From positions 1 to 64,000 of the forward strand of contig NZ_LAHA01000011.1 in assembly GCF_002608075.1 (NCBI RefSeq): a stretch of DNA of 64,000 bases. The letters are read 5' to 3'. A model generated the notes under the pieces. That model saw only the letters and a list, made by a program, of their open reading frames with translations, did no database searches and was not told the origin of the DNA. The stretch is from Nostoc linckia z4 (GTDB taxonomy: Bacteria > Cyanobacteriota > Cyanobacteriia > Cyanobacteriales > Nostocaceae). Each line of letters begins with the position of its first letter. The first letter of the stretch is position 1. Both the position numbers and the translations under genes were made by a program. This document shows, one piece after another, positions 57,742-64,000 of the stretch.

Positions 57742-57746
57742 TCAGT

Positions 57747-58358
57747 ATGCGCGACGATTTCGACATTAATCATGCTTATGAAATTTTGCAGTTGGAACCT
57801 GGTGCATCGCCGGCACAGCTGAAGCGAGCTTACCGTAAACTGGTGAAAGTTTGGCATCCCGATCGCTTTTTCGATGAAACGGAAAAACAAAAAGCAGAAG
57901 AAAAAATCAAAAAAATCAACGCAGCTTACAACAAGCTCAAGTCTGAATTGTCATCCGAGCCTCCCACTACTGTAAATCCATCCTCATCTTCACCAAAAAA
58001 TCCCACAAAAGTATCTGTCAAACGTTGGGATGCAGAAGCTTTTTATACTTTAGGAGTAGAGAATGCTACTAATGGAAGATATGAAGATGCGATCGCAGAT
58101 TTTACCCATGCAATTCGGCTTAATCCTCAATATATCGATGCATATAAATATCGTGGACTAATTTGCTCTCAATTGGGATATGAATATAGAGCCTCTTCAG
58201 ATTTAAATAAAGCTAGAGAGTTAGAACAAGAGATAACAAATCCAGGTTTTGCGCGTAGTTCCTCATCACCAAGACGCGTATCAAAGCCTAAGCCTCTGCT
58301 AACAAGATTTTGTCAGGGAATCAAATCTTTACTGCGGCTAAATCGGCGTTGGATATAA
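57747..58358 (+). CDS. DnaJ domain-TPR protein
   Basis: 203 residues: a J-domain (residues 8-70) with intact HPD (VKVWHPDRFF), so able to stimulate a DnaK ATPase; a low-complexity linker; and two TPR motifs (about 95-165; AIADFTHAIRLNPQYIDAYK). The C-terminus is basic. J-TPR proteins are common cyanobacterial co-chaperones with unknown clients. Its start lies 29 bases from that of tocopherol cyclase, so the promoters overlap. Confidence 0.9.
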   Translation: MRDDFDINHAYEILQLEPGASPAQLKRAYRKLVKVWHPDRFFDETEKQKAEEKIKKINAAYNKLKSELSSEPPTTVNPSSSSPKNPTKVSVKRWDAEAFYTLGVENATNGRYEDAIADFTHAIRLNPQYIDAYKYRGLICSQLGYEYRASSDLNKARELEQEITNPGFARSSSSPRRVSKPKPLLTRFCQGIKSLLRLNRRWI

Positions 58359-58867
58359 GCACTCGTGGTGGTTGTTGACTGTTGAGTGTCAACGGCGAAC
58401 AGCCTCCATGAGTCAGATCCTGTGCGTTTAAAAATTTATCATTGACAGTGACGCGGGGATACACCAGACACGGGGACGCAAAGAGATTTTAATCATAAGT
58501 GATTAGCCGGACATGACATCAATAGACTTTTTGCAAAAATCGATTTTTCACAGAGATAAAAGTCAGGAATCAAAAGTTATTCTCGTTGTCTATAGAGCAA
58601 AGTTGATAAATAAAATCACACTCGAATATCAGCTAACAGCATAATAACGTCTATCGCTAGGATACTCTTTCTTTTGATGAAGTATTAACTCACTAGAGAT
58701 AGAGCCACTTTTTTAATCGCAGAGGTTATTCTCAAAATTACCAACGGTTGGGTAGCTAAATAAAACTCAATTTTTATCAGCAACACACATTTTTCACATC
58801 ATCAAAATCCTTTGTTTTTATAAACTTTAGTTTCTAAATATCGTATCGAGGAGTGAAATCAAAAGCT
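58359..58867. other. Intergenic region
   Basis: 509 bases. One element is a lone GCCGGACATGACATCA sequence at 58501-58520, which matches the end of the MITE at 6577. No credible ORF or strong hairpin otherwise. Confidence 0.5.
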
Positions 58868-59593
58868 ATGTCTATTCCCAATGAACGCGAAATCAAAAAC
58901 AGTGAAGTTAGACAAGAAACTTACACTGGCACTAATGGTAATACTCATACCCACCTGACACGAACCACAGAAACAGTTAACAACAACGCAACTAACCCCA
59001 ACTCTTACCAAAACGGTTACGTACAAGGTCGAAATGCTGAGCGTAGATACCAAGAAGTTAATTTAGCCGAACGGGATGACAATAATACTAGTAATGGTTT
59101 GCTGATGGGTATTATCATTACGTCCTTGGCTGGCTTAATTGTTGGTGGCCTATGGTATTTTAACCAGGCTAATAACGCAGCAGTTGACAATAGTGCGCCT
59201 GTTACAACCCCTGCACCGAGTAATAGCACCGCAACACCTACGGAATCTCCTCAACCACAAACGACAATTATCGAAAGAACTAGAGAAGTACCTGTTCCTG
59301 TTCCCGTTCCACAACAACAGGCTGTACCTCCATCTGCCCCACCCCAACCGGATATTAATATTACAGTTCCACCCCAGCAAACAGCGCCTTCTGGAACCCA
59401 GCCAACACCCAATGCTACCCAAGGCCAAACTACTAGTCCAAGTACCAATACTCCCACTTCCCAGAACGATAGTTCTACTAATACTGCTACTCCAGATACC
59501 CAAGGCGACAACTCTAAAGTTACTACACCTCAAGGTATAGAACAGCCAAATACTACGTCTAATAGCAGTTCTACAGGGAATTCTGCTCAATAG
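58868..59593 (+). CDS. Single-span membrane protein with Pro/Thr/Ser/Gln-rich tail
   Basis: About 241 residues from ATG 58868 (MSIPNEREIKNSEVRQETYT); a GTG at 58853 lies inside the GAGGAG ribosome site and is unlikely. A polar, Asn/Thr-rich N-terminus, one membrane helix (LLMGIIITSLAGLIVGGLWYF, about 78-98), then a long unstructured tail with VPVPVPVPQQQ and many PT/TP, SN/NT repeats. No known domain. The topology probably puts the tail in periplasm or lumen. Role unknown. Confidence 0.7.
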   Translation: MSIPNEREIKNSEVRQETYTGTNGNTHTHLTRTTETVNNNATNPNSYQNGYVQGRNAERRYQEVNLAERDDNNTSNGLLMGIIITSLAGLIVGGLWYFNQANNAAVDNSAPVTTPAPSNSTATPTESPQPQTTIIERTREVPVPVPVPQQQAVPPSAPPQPDINITVPPQQTAPSGTQPTPNATQGQTTSPSTNTPTSQNDSSTNTATPDTQGDNSKVTTPQGIEQPNTTSNSSSTGNSAQ

Positions 59594-59719
59594 CAGTTTT
59601 AAAGGCAACAGGGAATAGGGAATAGTAAAAGCTACTAGTAAGGGGATTTCAACCACGCCCAATGCGATCGCCCCCTTGGGACGGGGCTTCTGAACTATTG
59701 GCTATTCGGTGAATTTTTC

Positions 59720-59764
59720 AGCCCACTTGCTAATGTTGGTATTCACACCAACAACAAGTGGGCT
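59720..59764 (+). terminator. Intrinsic terminator
   Basis: AGCCCACTTG/CAAGTGGGCT with an inner GTTGGT/ACCAAC stem forms a two-part hairpin followed by AATTTTTAA, 127 bases after the membrane protein's stop codon. Confidence 0.82.
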
Positions 59765-59769
59765 AATTT

Positions 59770-60192
59770 TTAAGGAATATTTCAGAATTATTGCAATAAA
59801 TTAATGGTAATAAATATTGGTAAATATGTAATCTAGTTCAATAACTGTGGTGCTAGATTAAGAACAAGGTACAAACAGGTTAAAAGTTAAGTGAAACTTT
59901 TAAGTTAGAGCCTGTACCTCCTGCTCTAATTTTAGGGCGATCGCTCAATTAGTTGTGGCATCCGTTGAATGTGTTTTAGCCTTGTGTTCATCGAGTTATT
60001 TGGAGGTTTTAGAACGCACAGCCAGAAAATGCCTGCCTAGTTGGAATATATTATGTAAGGATGTCAACATTTGTGTAAAGCGATCGCGAGTAGTGTCCAC
60101 CTTTAGTTGAATTAGTTACCTCTGAATTATCCAATCTTCAAGAAACCGCCCAAGCTACCGATATCTATCCATCGTAGCTTCAGGCGGTTTCT
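59770..60192 (+). ncRNA. Possible structured non-coding RNA ending in its own terminator
   Basis: Between two strong terminators there is about 370 bases with no ORF but with pairing segments: GGTAC...GTACC enclosing AAAAGTT/AACTTTT (about 59868-59930). The region ends in a second terminator, AGAAACCGCC/GGCGGTTTCT with AGCTAC/GTAGCT (60141-60192), followed by GTTTTAA. A transcript starting inside would be an independent RNA. I match it to no known family; it could equally be untranscribed. Confidence 0.35.
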
Positions 60193-60205
60193 GTTTTAAG
60201 GTCAG

Positions 60206-60415
60206 AATTCAGGAGTCAGAATTCAGGAGTCAGAATTTAGGAGTCAGAATTCAGGAGTCAGAATTCAGGAGTCAGAATTCAGGAGTCAGAATTCAGGAGT
60301 CAGAATTCAGGAGTCAGAGAAACTAAAAAATCGTGAAAATATTTGATGAATGAGTATATCAAGGATACTAAACTGCCAATCAATTCTGAATTCTGGATTC
60401 TGAATTCTGAATTCT
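60206..60415. repeat. GTCAGAATTCAGGA tandem array
   Basis: About nine copies of a 14-base unit GTCAGAATTCAGGA (60206-60317), and inverted units AATTCTGGATTCTGAATTC at 60384-60415. The same family occurs at 53046 and 32066. Confidence 0.9.
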
Positions 60416-60417
60416 TT

Positions 60418-61251
60418 TTAATCACCAATTAACGTAATTACAGTCACTTCCGGCGGACAAAATAGGCGTCCTGGTTTATAAGTTCCTAAACCACGATTGA
60501 CATATAATTGATTTTCTTCCACATTGTGAAATCCTTGCGCCCATTCCCAATATCGCACGACTTTCGAGCAGTCTCCGAGTAAAAGTGTTACCCAACGCCG
60601 TAATTTTTTGGGAATTTTTTTGAGAAGCTTTTTATAATAAAATACCAAAGGCCCAATGCCGGGGATTACGATGTGACCACCGTGGGTATGGCCAGATAAT
60701 TGCAAATCTACCCGCCATTGTTGCAATATCTTAGCTGTATCTGGGTTATGGGATAAAACGATACGGGGTGTAACAGAATCTAATTGATTCATTACTGGTG
60801 CTGGATGAAATTCCCGCGACCAATAGTCAGCTAGTCCTACTAGGGGTAATTGTTTTCCTAGTGGATAAGCGATTTCATTCCAAAGCACATGTACGCCAAT
60901 GCTATTTAACGCCTTTGTCACTTCTGCTTGGGAGTGGCTGTAATAAATATCATGATTACCCAAGACCGCGTAAATACCACAACGACTTTGCAGATGTTTT
61001 AATCGCAGCACCAATTGATGAATCGGCGTTGGGTCATCAGTTACGTAATCACCAGTTAATACTATTAAATCTGGTTCAGCTTCGTTAGTAAGTGCGATGG
61101 CCTTTGCTAACATATCTTCCGATAGCCGCAAACCATCGTAATGAAAATCTGACAGCTGTACCAGTTTGATACCTTCTAAAGATGTGGGAAGTTCCGCAAT
61201 CTTAACCGTGACTTTATCTACTCTTAAATGTCCTGTAAATAACCAATGCAT
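60418..61251 (-). CDS. Metallophosphoesterase (YkuE/YaeI-like), copy 1
   Basis: 277 residues with the full dimetal phosphoesterase motif series: LVQLSDFHYDG, LTGDYVTDD, VLGNHDIYY, VLSHNPDTAKI, LSGHTHGGHIVIP. No signal peptide. The family includes enzymes for UDP-2,3-diacylglucosamine and for cyclic or lipid phosphates; the substrate is not clear. It is a tandem copy of the next gene (61565-62395), 313 bases apart, about two-thirds identical by eye. Confidence 0.9.
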   Translation of the reverse strand: MHWLFTGHLRVDKVTVKIAELPTSLEGIKLVQLSDFHYDGLRLSEDMLAKAIALTNEAEPDLIVLTGDYVTDDPTPIHQLVLRLKHLQSRCGIYAVLGNHDIYYSHSQAEVTKALNSIGVHVLWNEIAYPLGKQLPLVGLADYWSREFHPAPVMNQLDSVTPRIVLSHNPDTAKILQQWRVDLQLSGHTHGGHIVIPGIGPLVFYYKKLLKKIPKKLRRWVTLLLGDCSKVVRYWEWAQGFHNVEENQLYVNRGLGTYKPGRLFCPPEVTVITLIGD

Positions 61252-61564
61252 AAGCTAACCGATACTCCTCATACCAGCGCTTACAGCTTACCAAAAATCA
61301 AAATGCAACTTGATAAATTGCAATAATTTATGTCATCTACTCCAAATATAATTACAGCAGTTTTCAGCTATTTAGACCTGATTAGTAAGGGAAATAGGGA
61401 AATAGCGAGTGGAGAGTGGTGTAGTTAAATTAGTGGAAAAGCGCTGTAATTAATTGTTTTCGATTATCAAGCTCAACTAAAGCGCTTTTAGATTTAATTT
61501 GTCGCTAGTGGCGAGTTAGGATAGTGACTAGAATTGCCACGTTTGATGTTGAATTGAGAATTTC
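61252..61564. other. Intergenic region between tandem metallophosphoesterase genes
   Basis: 313 bases, no credible ORF. The pair CGCTGTAATTAATTGTTTTC... shows an imperfect inverted repeat AAAAGCGCT/AGCGCTTTT near 61437-61490, a possible weak terminator for the upstream copy. Confidence 0.5.
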
Positions 61565-62395
61565 TCACTCACTTTCTAGCGTAATTATAGTAACTTCTGG
61601 ACGGCAAAATAAGCGTCCAGGGAGGTAAGTTCCCAAGCCACGATTGACGTATAGCTGATTTTTTCCTAAGCGATGGAAACCTTGGGCCCATTCCCAATGA
61701 GTTACTACAGAAACATTTTCTTCCAAAAATCGCGCTTTCCGTCGTAGTTTGTGGGGTATTTTTTTGGCAATTTTGCTGTAAACCAAGGCTGCTGGGCCAA
61801 TTTTGGGAATCACAATTTGACCGCCGTGAGTATGACCAGATAGTTGTAAATCCACTCGCCAGTTTTGCAATATCTCCGCAGTATCTGGGTTATGAGATAA
61901 AACAATGCAGGGTGTGTTTGGGTCTAGCTGGTTCATAACCAACTTAGGATTGAATTCCCGCGACCAAGTGTCGGCTAGTCCAACAATTGGTAATTCTTTT
62001 CCTAAAGGATAGGCAATTTCATTCCAAAGCACGTGAATTCCAATGCTAGTTAATGCCTTTGTGATTTCTGTTTTTGCGTGTTTATAATGAATATCATGGT
62101 TGCCAAGAATACCACATATTCCAAAACGGCTTTCCAGATGCTTGAGTCGAAGTATTAATTGGTGAATTGGTTCGGGATCGTCAGTTACATAGTCGCCTGT
62201 CAATAAAACTAAGTCTGGTTCAGCTTCATTGCTAACTGCGATCGCCTTCTCTAGCATACCTTCCGACAGCCGCAAACCATCGTAATGAAAATCTGATAAC
62301 TGCACCAACTTCTTACCCTGTAATGATGCAGGCAATCCTGCAATCTTAACCGTCAATTTCTCTGTACTCAACGGCCCAGATAACAACCAATGCAT
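61565..62395 (-). CDS. Metallophosphoesterase (YkuE/YaeI-like), copy 2
   Basis: 276 residues with the same five metal-binding motifs (LSDFHYDG, LTGDYVTDD, LGNHDIHY, LSHNPDTAEI, SGHTHGGQIVIP). The sister copy follows on the same strand. The differences cluster in residues 205-235 (the loop before WEWAQGFH), which may alter substrate choice. Tandem duplication with divergence is the simplest explanation. Confidence 0.9.
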   Translation of the reverse strand: MHWLLSGPLSTEKLTVKIAGLPASLQGKKLVQLSDFHYDGLRLSEGMLEKAIAVSNEAEPDLVLLTGDYVTDDPEPIHQLILRLKHLESRFGICGILGNHDIHYKHAKTEITKALTSIGIHVLWNEIAYPLGKELPIVGLADTWSREFNPKLVMNQLDPNTPCIVLSHNPDTAEILQNWRVDLQLSGHTHGGQIVIPKIGPAALVYSKIAKKIPHKLRRKARFLEENVSVVTHWEWAQGFHRLGKNQLYVNRGLGTYLPGRLFCRPEVTIITLESE

Positions 62396-62520
62396 AAGAC
62401 GTTCAATAAACCATAATCATAGAGCTTATAGCTTAGCTGAACATCGCCGAATTGTGTGTAGGAACCAATAGAACTTGTTGAAAATTTCATGAAAACTAGA
62501 GATTGTGGCGTATTTATACT

Positions 62521-62590
62521 AGGACTTACGCAAGGAATATTTTGTCATTGCGACTGGAACGTAGTGTAGGGAAACAATCCCAGCGTCATA
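62521..62590. mobile_element. Partial copy of the AGGACTTACGCA element
   Basis: It begins AGGACTTACGCA and continues TTTTGTCATTGCGAC, then GTAGGGAAACAATCCCAGCG, collinear with the right arm of the element at 19747-19936 (read in reverse). The other end is absent, so it is a truncated copy. Confidence 0.7.
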
Positions 62591-62791
62591 CCATTTCACG
62601 AAATACCTGATACAGATGGATGGGTAGGGGTGTACAGCTGTCATTGGTGTCAACTTAAGCTCAAACTCTTGTAATAAAAAATTAGCGCTACCTTCCCTTG
62701 AAGATAACGCTATTATTTTGATTTAATTCAAAAATAAAATATTTAAATGACTTTGCTAAATCTTCTTGGTTGATTGGTTGCAATCTTGCTC

Positions 62792-63064
62792 CTATACAGC
62801 ACTGCGACGAGTTAACAAGTTCCACAAGAAAACTGCTACAAGTGCGCCTAAAACTGCTACTACGACACCGGGTATGCTGAGAGTGGGAGCTGCTAGAGTT
62901 AACGTTCCCGTACTAAAAAAGATACCCAAGCTACCACCAACAAAAGCACCGATAATTCCTAACAAGATTGTTCCGAGAATTCCGCCGCCTTGATGACCGG
63001 GGTAGATGGCTTTGGCGATGGCACCAGCAATTAAACCTAAAACAATCCAAGCAAGAATATTCAT
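62792..63064 (-). CDS. GlsB/YeaQ/YmgE-family stress membrane protein
   Basis: 90 residues, three hydrophobic segments, MNILAWIVLGLIAGAIAKAI, then the family motif YPGHQGGGILGTILLGIIGA, and a C-terminal helix (VVAVLGALVAVFLWNLL). It is a small inner-membrane protein of the transglycosylase-associated group; the name is historical and no catalytic activity is known. Stress-induced in enterobacteria. Confidence 0.92.
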   Translation of the reverse strand: MNILAWIVLGLIAGAIAKAIYPGHQGGGILGTILLGIIGAFVGGSLGIFFSTGTLTLAAPTLSIPGVVVAVLGALVAVFLWNLLTRRSAV

Positions 63065-63526
63065 GATTATTAATTTGGTAAAGGTTTTTTACTTACAAAT
63101 TAATATTAGCAATCTGAGTATTAGTACTCCATCCATCATCCGAATTAATTATTAATATCCACAAGTAGTACTTAAATAAGTGTTAATTGATTTCATATAT
63201 CCTCCTATTGGGGTAGATAATCCAGAAAAAAAAGCTCCTAGTTGGTCTTTAACTAGAAGCTATCAAACTATTGCTTGGTAATAACAGTATATTGATTTTC
63301 AATGGGCTATCTCCTCTACTAGAAGTGTCATTTATCATTAGTCATTGGTTATTAGTTATCAGTCATTAGCTATTTGTCTTTGAAATTTTCCTGGTAAAAA
63401 TGCTGTTGTTAGCTTGTTTACCCATAAGGGATAGCAAAGTCAAAAGCTAGCGGACTCGGCTTAACATACGCCGCACTCAGCCAACTTTGTTGTTCCCTAA
63501 TGACTAATAACCTATGATAATTACTT
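63065..63526. other. Intergenic region with a terminator
   Basis: 462 bases. It contains the terminator at 63233-63261 and two ATTAGTCATTGGTTATTAG-type short repeats near 63335-63365. No ORF seen. Confidence 0.5.
63233..63261 (-). terminator. Intrinsic terminator (minus strand)
   Basis: On the minus strand, AGCTTCTAGTT/AACTAGGAGCT with a 7-base loop is followed directly by TTTTTTTT. It lies 266 bases downstream of the small membrane protein gene that ends at 63527. Confidence 0.8.
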
Positions 63527-63787
63527 TCATTTACTACTACTAATCTTCCATCGTTCTTGATGCATAGGAACTCGTAACAAGTTACTTAAAGACCAATGGA
63601 TTATCAAGTAAATCAAACTACTCAAAGTCAATAACATTACAGTCAAAATCGTCTTATATGCGTGAATATGCCACCAAAAGACCTTGGCTTGTGTTGTACC
63701 TAACCGTACAAACTTCAGCCAATTCACTACATTAACGCTATTGGAATCGTGAAACGATGCTACTGTGTTTTCTCGCGCAATTGTCAT
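63527..63787 (-). CDS. Small single-span membrane protein
   Basis: 86 residues from ATG 63787 (MTIARENTVASFHDSNSVNV), chosen because an AAGGAG site lies ten bases upstream; a longer frame begins at 63814. There is one hydrophobic segment (ILTVMLLTLSSLIYLIIHW) followed by a basic tail. I do not recognise it. Good ribosome site and a downstream terminator support a real gene. Confidence 0.6.
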   Translation of the reverse strand: MTIARENTVASFHDSNSVNVVNWLKFVRLGTTQAKVFWWHIHAYKTILTVMLLTLSSLIYLIIHWSLSNLLRVPMHQERWKISSSK

Positions 63788-63904
63788 TGTAATCACTCCT
63801 TGAGTCCCAAGCATTGAAGTTATTTTCTTATAACTACGATAAATCTATCGGTTTACCGTTATTTTATTATATGCAATATCTCATAGCTTGATGCAATAAG
63901 CAAG

Positions 63905-63945
63905 TGTGGGAATGGGGCATAGGGCATAGGGCATATTAGTATTGA
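63905..63945. repeat. GGGGCATAGGGCATA short repeat
   Basis: Three to four units of GGGCATA, the last such tract in the window. The gene content beyond cannot be seen. Confidence 0.8.
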
Positions 63946-64000
63946 AAATTAGGTATTAGAAAACTAGTTGAGACTGCCAAATCCTAGCTTTCAATGCCCA

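Noticed and set aside
59139-59662. Long overlapping frames opposite the Pro/Thr-rich protein
   Set aside because: Low-complexity coding DNA is open in several frames; only the + frame at 58868 has a start context and a membrane segment.

Overview
The window looks like chromosomal DNA from a filamentous, probably heterocyst-forming (Nostocales-type) cyanobacterium. Signs of this are frequent GCGATCGC (HIP1) palindromes, many short tandem repeats of the kind common in these genomes, a class II Calvin-cycle aldolase, tocopherol cyclase, the ARC6/Ftn2 division protein, XisH/XisI homologues and the cyanobacterial small RNA Yfr1 in front of trxA. I cannot name the genus from sequence alone.

Layout. 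0-8.4 kb: BenE-type transporter, a PP-loop (MurL-like) protein, xisI/xisH, an osmolyte-type ABC permease/binding-protein fusion, a DMT exporter, a SET-domain protein and ilvC. 8.9-19.4 kb: type II NADH dehydrogenase, YdcF-like protein, guaB3 - yfr1 - trxA, a broken marC, a nitrilase-family amidase, class II aldolase, a Uma2 nuclease, a large TPR protein and a small unknown ORF. 19.4-32 kb: a visibly AT-rich accessory block ending near tRNA-Lys. It holds an HTH-AAA ATPase, two unknown proteins that appear related to each other, a radical SAM/SPASM enzyme and a 1923-residue kinase-AAA-GAF-AAA protein. 32.2-43.4 kb: mutarotase-like protein, pdhA, ftn2/ARC6, two unknown proteins carrying three copies of one domain, dhaL/dhaK and a GT-C-type membrane glycosyltransferase. 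43.8-49.3 kb: a one-strand cluster of HMA_2-domain proteins with a P-type ATPase, a DUF5132 protein and a 59-residue ORF. 49.4-54.8 kb: def, an HhoA/DegP-type protease, dnaA, a six-box DnaA cluster (candidate oriC) and a sulfate-binding protein. 55-56.6 kb: scarred DNA with a frameshifted, truncated IS630-type transposase cut at a MITE, a 181-bp tandem duplication, and a tRNA-Arg(CCU) split by a group I intron. 56.6-64 kb: tocopherol cyclase, DnaJ-TPR protein, a membrane-anchored low-complexity protein, tandem metallophosphoesterases, a GlsB/YeaQ-type membrane protein and a small membrane protein.

How genes may work together. Most of the window is housekeeping metabolism in single genes or pairs. 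The main multi-gene units are xisH-xisI (overlapping), dhaK-dhaL (1-nt gap), guaB3-yfr1-trxA (a known conserved arrangement), the HMA_2/P-ATPase cluster, and the 20.6-32 kb block. That block is the best candidate for an undescribed system: two related proteins with proline/tyrosine-rich C-terminal tails precede a radical SAM/SPASM enzyme, which lies 18 nt before a giant signalling kinase in which an AAA-like ATPase sits where a histidine kinase normally would. The substrate relationship is inference, not shown by the sequence.
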